From: an uncultured Gammaproteobacteria bacterium
Lineage (GTDB): Bacteria > Pseudomonadota > Gammaproteobacteria > Xanthomonadales > Xanthomonadaceae
DNA: 15,927 bases
NCBI GenBank assembly: GCA_946885735.1
Contig: CAMPGW010000068.1
Span: forward strand, 1-15,927
Direction of reading: 5' to 3'
Of the stretch, positions 5,606-13,362 are shown piece by piece (the stretch's first letter is position 1; every line of letters begins with the position of its first letter). The translations under genes and the position numbers were made by a program. The notes beneath the pieces are model-generated. The model did no database searches and was not told where the DNA came from. It saw only the letters and a list, made by a program, of their open reading frames with translations.

Positions 5606-8107
5606 ATGCAGGATGTACCCGGCTACGAGGTCATTCGCGAGCTCGGTCGCGGCGGCATGGCGGTCGTCTACCTGGCGACCCAGACCTCGCTGCAGCGTCC
5701 GGTCGCGTTGAAGGTCCTCGATCGGGACGCGCCCGGATACGACGAACTCGCGCAGCGTTTCATCAACGAGGCGCACACGCTCGCCGGCCTGCGCCATCCC
5801 AACATCGTCACCGTCTACGACGTCGTCGCTTCGCCGGGCGGCGATTTCATCGCGATGGAATACCTGGGCCATGGCAGCCTGTCGGACCAGCTCGCGGTCG
5901 GCCTGGCGCTGACGCAGAGCCTGTCCATCCTTGCCCAGCTCGGTTCCGCGCTCGATGCCGCGCACGCCCACGGCGTCGTGCACCGCGACATCAAGCCCGA
6001 CAACGTGCTCTTCCGCGATCCCGACACGCCGGTGCTCACCGACTTCGGCATCGCCCGTCGCATTTCCGCCGACAGCCAACGCGTCACCCAGGCCGGGCTC
6101 GCGGTGGGCACGCCGAGCTACATGTCGCCCGAGCAGATCGGCGGCGACGCGGTGGACGGGCGCGCCGACCAGTACGGCCTGGGCGCGCTGTGGTACCAGT
6201 TGATGACCGGGCGCCCGCCGTTCGAGGCCGAGCACACTTCCGACCTGTTGCTCGCGCACCTGGCGCGACCGGTGCCGAGCTTGCCGCCGGAATTGTCGCC
6301 GCTGCAGCCGGTGCTGGACCGCATGCTCGCCAAGAAACCGGCGCAGCGTTACCCGGACCTGGCGACGATGCTCGCCGACCTGGGCCGACGCCTGATGAGC
6401 GCCCCCGAGCTGATCGTCGCCGGGCCGGGCGCGCCGCGGGTCTCGGCGACCGAGCGGCTGCGCCAACTGGGCTTTCCCGCCACGGGCGCGCAGGCCGCCT
6501 TGCCGTCCGCGACCCGCGTCATGCCGTCCTCGGACGCGCTGGCCGCCATGCCCGCGCTGCCACCGCCGCGCCGCTGGCGCGCGCCGATGGCGATCGCGAT
6601 CATCGCGCTGCTGGCGGTTTTGGTGCTGGCGCAGGTGCGCCAGGGCGAGTCGCCCACGCGGCCCGCGACGGTCGTGGGCGCCGGTGCGGCGCGGGCGGTC
6701 GCTCCGGCGCCGGATTCGCGCTCGATCGCCGTGCTGCCCTTCGCCGACCTCAGCCAGGACCGCGACCAGGGCTACATGTCCGATGGCCTGGCGGAAGAGT
6801 TGATCAACCTGCTCGCACGCGTCGAGGGCCTGAAGGTGATCGCGCGTACTTCCTCCTTTGCCTTCCGCGACCAGGCGGCCGACACGCCAACGCTCGGACG
6901 TCGCCTGGGCGTGGCGCATGTCCTGCAGGGTTCGGTGCGCCGTAGCGGCGATCGCCTGCGCGTGGGCGCGCAACTGGTGCGCGCCGCCGACGGCGTGCAG
7001 TTGTGGTCGCAAACCTTCGACCGCAGCGTGGACGACGTGTTCGCCGTGCAGGACGAGATCGCCGCCGCCGTGGTCGCGCAACTACGGGTGAAGCTGATGG
7101 CCGCCGCGCCGCGCACGGCCACCACCGACGCGCGCGCCTACGCGCTGTTCCTGCGCGCGCGGCAAGCCGGGCGGCGCGGCAATGCCAGCGGCCTGTCCGA
7201 CGCCGTTGCCCTGTACCGCGAGGCCCTGGAGATAGACGCAGGCTATGCGCCGGCCTGGGTCGGGCTGAGCTCGAGCTATGCCAACCAGGCCAATGCCGGC
7301 CTGCTGCCGACCGCGGAGGCGATCGCGCTCGCGCGTGAGTCGGTCGATCGTGCGTTGCAGCTCGATCCCGCCTACGCGCGGGCGCATGCGCAACGCGGTT
7401 TCCTGGCGATGGCGCACGAGAACGACTTGGCGCTGGCGGCGCGCGAGCTGCAGCAGGCGCTGGTGCTCGATCCGGACGACGTCGGCACCCTGCTCAATGC
7501 CGGACGCCTGGCGCAGGCCCTGGGCCGCACCCGCGAGGCGATCGCGCTCGACCAGTTCGTGACCGGGCTGGATCCGGTGAATGCCCGTGCGCACTTCAAC
7601 CTCGGCGTGGACCTGCTGTTCGCCGGCCGCCTCGAGGAGGCCACCGCCAGCCTGCGCACCACACTGGCGCTGAGCCCGGACTACGTCGGCGGCTGGTACA
7701 ACATCGGCATGGCCGAGTTGCTCGCCAACCGTCCGGCCGACGCGCTGCGGTCGATGCAGCGCGAGCCCTCGGACATCTGGCGGATGATCGGACTGCCGAT
7801 GGCGCTGCATTCGCTTGCGCGCAAGGCCGAGGCCGACGCGGCACTGGCCGCGCTCGAGGCGGCGCATGCCAACGACTCCGCCTACAACATCGCCTACGTG
7901 CACGCCTGGCGCGGCGATCGCGACGCCGCCTTCGATTGGCTCGACCGCGCCATCGCCAACCGCGACACCGGCCTGTCGGACCTGGCGCTGGAGCCGGCCT
8001 TCCGCAAGCTGCACGCGGACCCGCGGTGGCCCGCCCTGTTGCAGCGCCTGGGCAAGTCGCCGGCGCAACTGGCCGCGGTGCGCTTCGATCCGGTGCTGCC
8101 GGACTAG
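5606..8107 (+). CDS. Membrane Ser/Thr protein kinase with TolB-like domain and TPR repeats
   Basis: An 833-residue Hanks-type kinase. The kinase domain (about 8-265) is complete: glycine loop LGRGGMAVVYLA, VALK with Lys36, helix-C Glu55, HRDIKPDN with catalytic Asp128, DFG at 146-148, and GTPSYMSPEQ. A Pro/Arg-rich linker leads to one membrane segment (about 326-346). After it, residues 373-500 form a TolB/FlgO-like domain (SIAVLPFADLSQD, YMSDGLAEELINLLA, VLQGSVRRSGDRLRVGAQLV), followed by TPR-type helical repeats to about residue 800. The expected topology is kinase in the cytoplasm and TolB/TPR half in the periplasm, as a sensor or scaffold. The ATG at 5606 is chosen because GGGGAG (5592-5597) is 8 nt upstream; a GTG at 5600 is too close to it. 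No partner phosphatase or FHA protein is adjacent. The stop overlaps that of the convergent SRAP gene. Confidence 0.93.
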   Translation: MQDVPGYEVIRELGRGGMAVVYLATQTSLQRPVALKVLDRDAPGYDELAQRFINEAHTLAGLRHPNIVTVYDVVASPGGDFIAMEYLGHGSLSDQLAVGLALTQSLSILAQLGSALDAAHAHGVVHRDIKPDNVLFRDPDTPVLTDFGIARRISADSQRVTQAGLAVGTPSYMSPEQIGGDAVDGRADQYGLGALWYQLMTGRPPFEAEHTSDLLLAHLARPVPSLPPELSPLQPVLDRMLAKKPAQRYPDLATMLADLGRRLMSAPELIVAGPGAPRVSATERLRQLGFPATGAQAALPSATRVMPSSDALAAMPALPPPRRWRAPMAIAIIALLAVLVLAQVRQGESPTRPATVVGAGAARAVAPAPDSRSIAVLPFADLSQDRDQGYMSDGLAEELINLLARVEGLKVIARTSSFAFRDQAADTPTLGRRLGVAHVLQGSVRRSGDRLRVGAQLVRAADGVQLWSQTFDRSVDDVFAVQDEIAAAVVAQLRVKLMAAAPRTATTDARAYALFLRARQAGRRGNASGLSDAVALYREALEIDAGYAPAWVGLSSSYANQANAGLLPTAEAIALARESVDRALQLDPAYARAHAQRGFLAMAHENDLALAARELQQALVLDPDDVGTLLNAGRLAQALGRTREAIALDQFVTGLDPVNARAHFNLGVDLLFAGRLEEATASLRTTLALSPDYVGGWYNIGMAELLANRPADALRSMQREPSDIWRMIGLPMALHSLARKAEADAALAALEAAHANDSAYNIAYVHAWRGDRDAAFDWLDRAIANRDTGLSDLALEPAFRKLHADPRWPALLQRLGKSPAQLAAVRFDPVLPD

Positions 8108-8769
8108 ATCGGCGCCACCAACTGCGGCCCATTGCTGCGCGGATTGCCGACCGCGCGAGTCACCGCATGCCAGGCCAGGGCTGGCGGCTGTACCGACAGC
8201 GCGATCGCAGCCGCGTCCTCGACCGAGCCATGCAGCCAATCCTGCAGCACCACCGGCGGCAGCATCAGCGGCGTGCGGTCGTGCAACTCGCGCATCGGAT
8301 CGAGCGCGGCGCAGGTGACGATGGCGAAGCTGCGTACCCACGCGTCCTGCGGCGACTTCCAGCGCTCCCACAGGCCGGCGAACATCAGCAGCGGCGCCTC
8401 GCGATCATGGATGTAGTACGGCTGCTTGATGCCGTTCTCCAGGCGCCACTCGTAATAGCCGCTGGCCGGCACCAGGCAGCGGCGCGACGCCCAGGCCTTG
8501 CGGAAAGCCGGCTTGACGGCGACGGTTTCCAGGCGCGCGTTGATCATCGACGCACCGATCTTCAGGTCGCCGGCCCAGGGCGGCACCAGGCCCCAGCGCA
8601 TCGGCTCCGCCCGCGCCTGCGCGCCCTCGGCGACGAGGGTCCAGGCGTTCTGGGTGGGCGCCAGGTTGTAAGTTGGCTCGGCATCGGCGTCGGGCAGGAT
8701 CAGGTCGAGGCCGCGCGAGAAGGCATGCACCTCGGCCCAGCTCATCGCTTGCGTGAATCGTCCGCACAT
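8104..8769 (-). CDS. yedK: SRAP-domain protein (YedK/HMCES-like abasic-site DNA-protein crosslinker)
   Basis: A 221-residue SRAP protein. The family forms a thiazolidine crosslink between Cys2 and abasic sites in single-stranded DNA, protecting replication forks. The key residues are present: MCGRF with Cys2 exposed after Met removal, Asn77 in SMINARLE, Glu107 in PASGYYEW and His163 in ELHDRTPLML. These match E. coli YedK Cys2, Asn75, Glu105 and His160. The start must be the ATG at 8769, because Cys2 has to be second. The length is normal for the family. Its last codons converge on the Ser/Thr kinase gene, and both genes use the TAG within CTAG (8104-8107), a 4-bp overlap. Upstream, the divergent tRNA-Thr starts 57 nt away. 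No SOS box is obvious in the 57-nt gap. Confidence 0.95.
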   Translation of the reverse strand: MCGRFTQAMSWAEVHAFSRGLDLILPDADAEPTYNLAPTQNAWTLVAEGAQARAEPMRWGLVPPWAGDLKIGASMINARLETVAVKPAFRKAWASRRCLVPASGYYEWRLENGIKQPYYIHDREAPLLMFAGLWERWKSPQDAWVRSFAIVTCAALDPMRELHDRTPLMLPPVVLQDWLHGSVEDAAAIALSVQPPALAWHAVTRAVGNPRSNGPQLVAPI

Positions 8770-8811
8770 GGGCGAAGTCTAGCCGCGGACGGCCGGCGTG
8801 GCGGGGCTGGC

Positions 8812-8817
8812 TATAAT
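8812..8817 (+). promoter_or_regulatory. Promoter -10 box for tRNA-Thr
   Basis: A perfect TATAAT lies 9 nt before the first base of the mature tRNA, so transcription would start only a few bases upstream of it. The preceding sequence GGGGCTGGC gives no clear -35 match. The box sits in the 57-nt gap shared with the divergent SRAP gene. Confidence 0.75.
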
Positions 8818-8826
8818 GCCGCCATT

Positions 8827-8902
8827 GCCGGCATAGCTCAGTTGGTAGAGCAACCGCCTTGTAAGCGGTAGGTCCCCAGTTCGAATCCGGGTGCCGGCAC
8901 CA
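8827..8902 (+). tRNA. tRNA-Thr (anticodon TGT)
   Basis: A 76-nt tRNA with encoded CCA. The acceptor stem GCCGGCA (8827-8833) pairs with TGCCGGC (8892-8898), followed by discriminator A and CCA (8900-8902). The D-arm has AGCTCAGTTGGTAGAGC. The anticodon stem CCGCC/GCGG holds the loop CTTGTAA, giving anticodon TGT, which reads ACA-family threonine codons. The T-arm has the standard GTTCGAATC. There is no terminator after it; a histidine kinase gene starts 15 nt downstream. Confidence 0.97.
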
Positions 8903-8917
8903 CCGAAGGCGGACACG

Positions 8918-10516
8918 ATGCCCGGAACGCGCGTCAGGGTGGTATCCATTGCACTGTGCCTGGGCGCCTTCGCGCTGGCCGGCGGAACCGCGACCCTGAT
9001 GGGCTGGATGCTGGGACTGCCGCGGCTGGCGGACTGGTTCGGCAACGGCATCCCGCAACTGCCCAACAATGCGCTGTGCACTGCCCTCGCCGGCGCGGCG
9101 CTGCTGTTGCTGGTGTCCGGGCGCCGGAAGGCGGGGCTGGCCTGCGCCGCCTTCGTCGCCGCGATCGGCGGCGCCACCCTGTACGAGCATCTCGGTGGCC
9201 ACGACCTGGGCATCGACCGCCTGTTGCTGACGCATGACTGGGGCCTGGCGGTTTCCTCGGCGCCGGGGCGCATGGGCCCGCCGGCCTCGACCTCGTTCCT
9301 GGTGATCGGCGCCAGCCTGCTCGCCGCGGGTTTCTCCCGCACCCGCGGCGTCGCCGCCATCGGCGCCCAGCTGGTGCTATGGGTGGCGATGCTGTCGCTG
9401 ATCGGTTACCTGCTGGGCGCGCAGCGGCTGTATGCGATCCCGCGCTTCACGGTGATCTCGCTGCAAAGCACCCTGACCTTGCTGGCCTTGGGCACGGGCA
9501 TGCTGCTCTCGCTGGAGGAGCGCCAGCCGATGCGCTCGATCCTGGCCCGGACCGCGTCGGCGCGGCTGATCCGCCGCGTCTTCCCCGGCATCCTGCTGGT
9601 GCCGGTCATGCTCGGCTGGCTGGCGATGCGTGGCGTCGATGCGGGACTCTTCGACCGCGGATTCGCGATGGCGTCGGTGGTGCTGGGCGTGATGGTGGTG
9701 CTGACCGGTCTGCTGTGGTGGTCGGCGGCGGCCGTCAACGCGCACGAGCAGCAGCTGCAGGCCAGCCGCGGCGAGCTTGCGATGTCGCTGTCCGAACTCG
9801 AGCGCGAGGACCGGCGCAAGAACGAATTCCTCGCCACGCTCGCCCACGAACTGCGCAACCCGCTGGCGCCGATCCGCACCGGCCTGGCGTTACTGGACCG
9901 CGTCGACGACGACGCGGCGCTCGCGGCCACCACCCGCGCGATGATGGGCCGCCAGGTGCGGCAGATGGTGCGCCTGATCGACGACCTCCTCGACCTGAGC
10001 CGCATCACCCGCGACCGGATCGAGTTGCGGCTGGAACCACTCGACCTGCGCGAGGTGCTCAGCCAGGCCGTGGAGTCCTGCGCGCCGCAACTCGAGGCGG
10101 CGGCCCAGCCGCTTGAACTGAACCTGCCGCAGGATCCGATACCGCTGCACGGCGACCCGGTGCGGCTGGTGCAGGTGTTCTCCAACCTGCTCTCGAATGC
10201 CAGCAAGTTCACGCCTTCCCAGGGGCGGATCGCCATTACCGCGGCAGTCGAGGGCGCCTGGGTGGCGGTGGCGGTACGCGACAGCGGGCGCGGCATTCCC
10301 GCGGCGCGCCTGCACGAGGTCTTCGAGATGTTCTCCCAGTTGTCCACGCCGATGGACCGGCACCACGGCGGCCTTGGCATCGGGCTCACGCTGGCGCGCA
10401 GGCTGGTCGAGATGCACGGCGGCAGCCTGACGGCTGCCAGTGAGGGCGAAGGCCTGGGCAGCGAGTTCGTCGTGCGCTTGCCGATGAGCCGGCCGGAAAC
10501 GGCGCCGACACATTGA
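8918..10516 (+). CDS. Membrane sensor histidine kinase
   Basis: A 532-residue sensor kinase. Residues about 5-270 hold several hydrophobic helices (roughly seven or eight) with short loops, an integral membrane sensor half without a large periplasmic domain. A short coiled linker (NAHEQQLQASRGELAMSLSE) follows. The dimerisation/phosphoacceptor domain has FLATLAHELRNPLAPI with His310. The ATPase domain has the N-box NLLSNASKF (Asn427), the G1 box DSGRGIP (from Asp455) and the G2 box GGLGIGL (about 484-490). No PAS or receiver domain is visible and no response regulator gene is adjacent, so it is an orphan. The ATG at 8918 follows GAAGG (8905-8909) with 8-nt spacing; the open frame itself begins inside the tRNA. 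Lack of any gap for a promoter suggests co-transcription with tRNA-Thr. It converges on the SPOR gene with 1 nt between stops. Confidence 0.93.
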   Translation: MPGTRVRVVSIALCLGAFALAGGTATLMGWMLGLPRLADWFGNGIPQLPNNALCTALAGAALLLLVSGRRKAGLACAAFVAAIGGATLYEHLGGHDLGIDRLLLTHDWGLAVSSAPGRMGPPASTSFLVIGASLLAAGFSRTRGVAAIGAQLVLWVAMLSLIGYLLGAQRLYAIPRFTVISLQSTLTLLALGTGMLLSLEERQPMRSILARTASARLIRRVFPGILLVPVMLGWLAMRGVDAGLFDRGFAMASVVLGVMVVLTGLLWWSAAAVNAHEQQLQASRGELAMSLSELEREDRRKNEFLATLAHELRNPLAPIRTGLALLDRVDDDAALAATTRAMMGRQVRQMVRLIDDLLDLSRITRDRIELRLEPLDLREVLSQAVESCAPQLEAAAQPLELNLPQDPIPLHGDPVRLVQVFSNLLSNASKFTPSQGRIAITAAVEGAWVAVAVRDSGRGIPAARLHEVFEMFSQLSTPMDRHHGGLGIGLTLARRLVEMHGGSLTAASEGEGLGSEFVVRLPMSRPETAPTH

Positions 10517-10517
10517 C

Positions 10518-11171
10518 TCAACGACAGGCCGCGGCCTCCGCGCGCAGGCCTTCATCGGGCAGCAAGGCTCGCCAGTCCAGTCCCGGCGCCGCAGCCATGT
10601 CGATCCACCACTGCGAGACCGTCTCGGTGCGCGGTTCCAGCACCGGTGCATAGCCGAGCGCGACCACCGCGTCGCGGCGCTCGCTGGCATTGTCGAGATC
10701 ACGGAACAGTCCCAGCGACACCGTGTTGCGCTGCGCACCGGCGGTGACGACGTAGTAGTCCGACACGCCACGCGCCGCGAGGTCGCGGGCCACCGCGAAA
10801 GCGGCCTCGCGCGATTCCGCGGGCGGCAGGTAGACGCGATAGCCGCGCAGCGCAACCGCCGGCACCTCACGGAACTGGATGCGCTCGACCCTCGGCAACA
10901 GGCGATCCATCGCCTCGCGCAAGGCGGCGGGCGTCTCGAACGGGCCCAGGCTCAGGCATTGCGCATCGGCCGATAGCGGCGCGGGTGGCTCGGCGAGCTC
11001 GCGCGCGGCCTGGCGCGCAGGCAGGCGCTCGACTTCCGCGAGCAGGCGCAAGCCCGGCACGCCGGGTTCGGTGGAGGGCAGCGGCGGCGCCGGCGCCTCG
11101 CGATGCGACCACCACCAGGCGGCGACGCCGAGGTTCATGCAGGCGAGCAGGAGCAGGATCGCGCGCAGCAT
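10518..11171 (-). CDS. Membrane-anchored SPOR-domain-like protein
   Basis: A 217-residue protein with an N-terminal membrane anchor (residues 1-20, MLRAILLLLACMNLGVAAWW), a Pro/Ala-rich periplasmic linker, then a segment at about 90-175 with the SPOR pattern: CLSLGPFETPAALREAMDRL, a central YRVYLPPAES, and YYVVTAGAQRNTVSLGLFRD. SPOR domains bind denuded septal peptidoglycan, so a cell-wall or division role is likely. The C-terminal tail (about 180-217) is of unknown function. It is the last gene of the run that includes coaX, and its ATG overlaps the coaX stop as TGATG, implying translational coupling. I recall the same neighbour after coaX in xanthomonads. SPOR assignment is good but rests on pattern only. 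Confidence 0.82.
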   Translation of the reverse strand: MLRAILLLLACMNLGVAAWWWSHREAPAPPLPSTEPGVPGLRLLAEVERLPARQAARELAEPPAPLSADAQCLSLGPFETPAALREAMDRLLPRVERIQFREVPAVALRGYRVYLPPAESREAAFAVARDLAARGVSDYYVVTAGAQRNTVSLGLFRDLDNASERRDAVVALGYAPVLEPRTETVSQWWIDMAAAPGLDWRALLPDEGLRAEAAACR

Positions 11172-11923
11172 CAGGCGCCACCGCGCGCGAGGATCGCCAA
11201 CCCATCCAATACCAGTGCGGGCTCGACGACGCGCGCGCCGGCGACGCCGTCGAACAGCTCGGCGCCGCCGCCGGTCAGCAGCAGGGTCGGCGCTTCGCCA
11301 AGGCGTTCGCGGGCCTGCCGCAGGCTGCGCTCCACCAGGCCGATCGCCGCCCCGTCACAGCCGGAGGCAATCGCGTCGGCCGTGTCGTCGGCGAAATCGG
11401 CACGGGCGCCAGCGGCCACGTCGAGTTGCCGGATTCCGCCCGCGAGCGCGGCGCGCATCATCGCCGGCATCGGGGCGATCAGTCCGCCGACGTGCCTGCC
11501 ATCGGCGGCCAGCAGGTCCAGCGTGAGCGCGCTGCCGGCCGACACCACCAGCCACGAACCGTCGCTGCGTTCGCTCGCGGCCAACAGTCCGAGGAACCGA
11601 TCCACGCCCAGCCGCGAAGGCTCGGCGTAGGCGATGCGCAGGCGACCGCGCGAGGCTTCGGGCGCCACGCGACGGACGCGCACGCCGGCAGCCTCCAACG
11701 CCGCCTGCAGGTCCGCGGCGAGCGCGGCGGGCGCGACCGAAGCGAGCCAGGCCTGCACGGGTCGGCCGCTCGCGCGAAGGTGGTCGACCAGCGCGCGTAG
11801 CGCCTCGGGATCCGTGTTCGCCCAGGCCGACACCTCGCCACGCCTGCCCTCGGCGGACAGGGCGGCGCACTTTATCCGGGAGTTCCCGGCGTCGATCAGC
11901 CAACGCGTGGTCGGCGTCGTCAT
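11171..11923 (-). CDS. coaX: Type III pantothenate kinase
   Basis: A 250-residue CoaX, the usual length, catalysing ATP-dependent phosphorylation of pantothenate, the first step of CoA synthesis. The ASKHA-fold motifs are visible: DAGNSRIK (Asp11, phosphate loop), LGVDRFLGLLAA (Asp108, Arg109), SAGSALTLDLL (128-138) and TGGGAELF near the C-terminus. In most CoaX proteins the third motif reads D-x-G-T-A, with Asp as catalytic base. Here it is Ser128-Ala-Gly-Ser-Ala, so that Asp is missing. I recall related xanthomonad CoaX sequences also lacking it, so this may be a lineage trait rather than damage. The start at 11923 overlaps the birA stop as ATGA, and the stop overlaps the next ATG. The frame stays open upstream into birA, but that part is a shadow. 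Confidence 0.9.
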   Translation of the reverse strand: MTTPTTRWLIDAGNSRIKCAALSAEGRRGEVSAWANTDPEALRALVDHLRASGRPVQAWLASVAPAALAADLQAALEAAGVRVRRVAPEASRGRLRIAYAEPSRLGVDRFLGLLAASERSDGSWLVVSAGSALTLDLLAADGRHVGGLIAPMPAMMRAALAGGIRQLDVAAGARADFADDTADAIASGCDGAAIGLVERSLRQARERLGEAPTLLLTGGGAELFDGVAGARVVEPALVLDGLAILARGGA

Positions 11924-12723
11924 GCTGCGCGCACGCTGGCTTCGCCGCCGTGGAAGTCGCGCACGCTTCCACCGTCCTCGCGCACGCGCAGCGCGCCGTC
12001 GGGCGATACGCCCAGGCACAGGCCGGCGTGGCGAACGTCGCCCTCGACGAGGTGGACGGGTTGTCCCACCAGCGCGTCGAGCGGCTGCCAGCGCGCCAGC
12101 AGCGGCGCGAACCCGCCGAGCTCGAATTCCTGCAGGACCGGCAGCAGGCGCGCGAGCACCGCCGCCGCGACCTCGTTTCGCGAGGGCGTCGGCGCAAGCA
12201 ATGACGCCAAGTCGCAGACCGGTTGGCCGATCACCGCGGAAAGATCGGCCGGCATGCGCACGTTGAGGCCGATGCCGATGACGGCCGCGCAGGCCGTGCG
12301 CTCGGCACGCAGGTTGATCAGGATCCCGCCGAGCTTGCGACCCTCCACCTGCAGGTCGTTGGGCCATTTCAGCCGCAGTTGCGAAAGGCCGAGTCCCTGC
12401 AGCGCTTCGGCGACGGCGACGCCGACCGCCAGGCTCAGCCCGGCCATCTGCGCCGCGCCGCGATCGAAGCGCCGCGACAGGCTGAGCGCAATGCCGGAAC
12501 CGCGCGGCGAGAGCCAGCGTCGGCCGAGCCGGCCCTCCCCCGCGGTCTGGCGCTCGGCCAGCAGCACGCTGCAGCCCTGCGGAGGAATCGGCGCGGCAAG
12601 CGCATCGGCCTGGGTGGAGCCGGTTTCGTCGACGACCTGCAGGCTGACGATGTCGTCGCGCACTTCGACGGGCAATGCCGAGAGGATGCCATCGGCGTGC
12701 AGCAGATCGGGTTCGATCGTCAC
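11920..12723 (-). CDS. birA: Biotin--[acetyl-CoA-carboxylase] ligase, without DNA-binding domain
   Basis: A 267-residue biotin protein ligase that activates biotin to biotinyl-AMP and attaches it to the biotin carrier subunit of acetyl-CoA carboxylase. Visible motifs are ETGSTQADAL (33-42), the biotinyl-AMP loop GEGRLGRRW (62-70), LKWPNDLQVEGRKLGGIL (118-135, catalytic Lys130) and IGIGLNV. The C-terminal SH3-like domain is at about 218-266. The N-terminus is too short for the winged helix of E. coli BirA, so this is a monofunctional enzyme that should not repress biotin genes. The start is the GTG at 12723, which overlaps the plsY stop as GTGA and has AGGGA 8 nt upstream; no ATG fits as well. 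The stop overlaps the coaX start. Confidence 0.93.
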   Translation of the reverse strand: MTIEPDLLHADGILSALPVEVRDDIVSLQVVDETGSTQADALAAPIPPQGCSVLLAERQTAGEGRLGRRWLSPRGSGIALSLSRRFDRGAAQMAGLSLAVGVAVAEALQGLGLSQLRLKWPNDLQVEGRKLGGILINLRAERTACAAVIGIGLNVRMPADLSAVIGQPVCDLASLLAPTPSRNEVAAAVLARLLPVLQEFELGGFAPLLARWQPLDALVGQPVHLVEGDVRHAGLCLGVSPDGALRVREDGGSVRDFHGGEASVRAA

Positions 12724-13355
12724 GGCGAGCGTCCCTGGCGCGCCGACCACCAGCGCCCGATCAGGCGCGCGCGCTCGAAGCGCGGCTCGGTGCCGGCGCG
12801 CAGTCGAGCCAGGTTTCCGCGATGGGTGAAGACCAGGAAGCAGGCGACGAGGATTCCGAAGCCGAGCCGCGGCGCGCCTGCGCCGGTGACCCAGGCGTGG
12901 ATCGGCAGGCTCAGTCCGGCCAGCACGGTGGACAGCCCGACGTATCCGCCGCAGAGCATCGCCACGATCCAGGTGCCGAGCACCGGCAGCAGCGCCTGCG
13001 GCCACAGCACCGCCAGGCCACCGACCACCGTGGCCGCGCCCTTGCCGCCGCGGAAGCCATGGAAGACCGGCCAGACGTGCCCGGCGACGGCGGCGAGCAC
13101 GCAAGCGAGCGACCAGGCCTCGTCCTCCAGGGCCCAGCGTGCCAGTGCCGCGGCGAGCGCGCCCTTGCCGACGTCCACCAGCACCGTGCCCAGCGCGAAG
13201 GCCGGGCCCTGCGTGCGCAGCGCATTGGTGCCACCGGCGTTGCCGCTGCCCAGGGTGCGGATGTCGACCCCGCGCAGGCGACCGAGCAGGAGACTGCCCG
13301 AGACGGAACCGAGCAGGTAGCAAACCACCAGGAACAGGTAAGGCGCGAGGTCCAC
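12720..13355 (-). CDS. plsY: Acyl-phosphate:glycerol-3-phosphate acyltransferase
   Basis: A 211-residue integral membrane enzyme that transfers an acyl chain from acyl-phosphate to glycerol-3-phosphate, making lysophosphatidate, the first step of phospholipid synthesis. Conserved PlsY motifs are present: LGSGNAGGTN (35-44), DVGKG (61-65), FHGFRGGKGAA (98-108) and THRGNLARLRAGTEP (177-191). Hydrophobic helices fill the rest (about 3-24, 53-73, 82-98, 108-135, 137-155, 164-177). The start is taken as the GTG at 13355 (VDLAPYLFLV), 7 nt after the stop of the DhaL-DegV gene; the upstream extension of the frame is an Arg-rich shadow. No strong ribosome site precedes it, so translation is probably coupled to the upstream gene. 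Its substrate is the product expected from that gene. Confidence 0.94.
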   Translation of the reverse strand: MDLAPYLFLVVCYLLGSVSGSLLLGRLRGVDIRTLGSGNAGGTNALRTQGPAFALGTVLVDVGKGALAAALARWALEDEAWSLACVLAAVAGHVWPVFHGFRGGKGAATVVGGLAVLWPQALLPVLGTWIVAMLCGGYVGLSTVLAGLSLPIHAWVTGAGAPRLGFGILVACFLVFTHRGNLARLRAGTEPRFERARLIGRWWSARQGRSP

Positions 13356-13362
13356 GCCGCGA

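Noticed and set aside
5054..7081. A 675-residue minus-strand open frame
   Set aside because: It is antisense to the Ser/Thr kinase and low in complexity; the plus-strand frame has all kinase motifs.
8827..8902. tRNA-Thr as an integration site of a mobile element
   Set aside because: No integrase, no duplicated tRNA 3' end seen downstream, and housekeeping-type genes follow directly.
8891..8917. Start of the histidine kinase inside the tRNA gene
   Set aside because: The frame is open from 8891, but the ribosome site at 8905-8909 points to the ATG at 8918, and translation from within the tRNA is implausible.
12724..13323. Extension of birA upstream to include a DNA-binding domain
   Set aside because: The frame is open over plsY, but its translation has no winged-helix pattern and the GTG at 12723 fits the overlap with the plsY stop.
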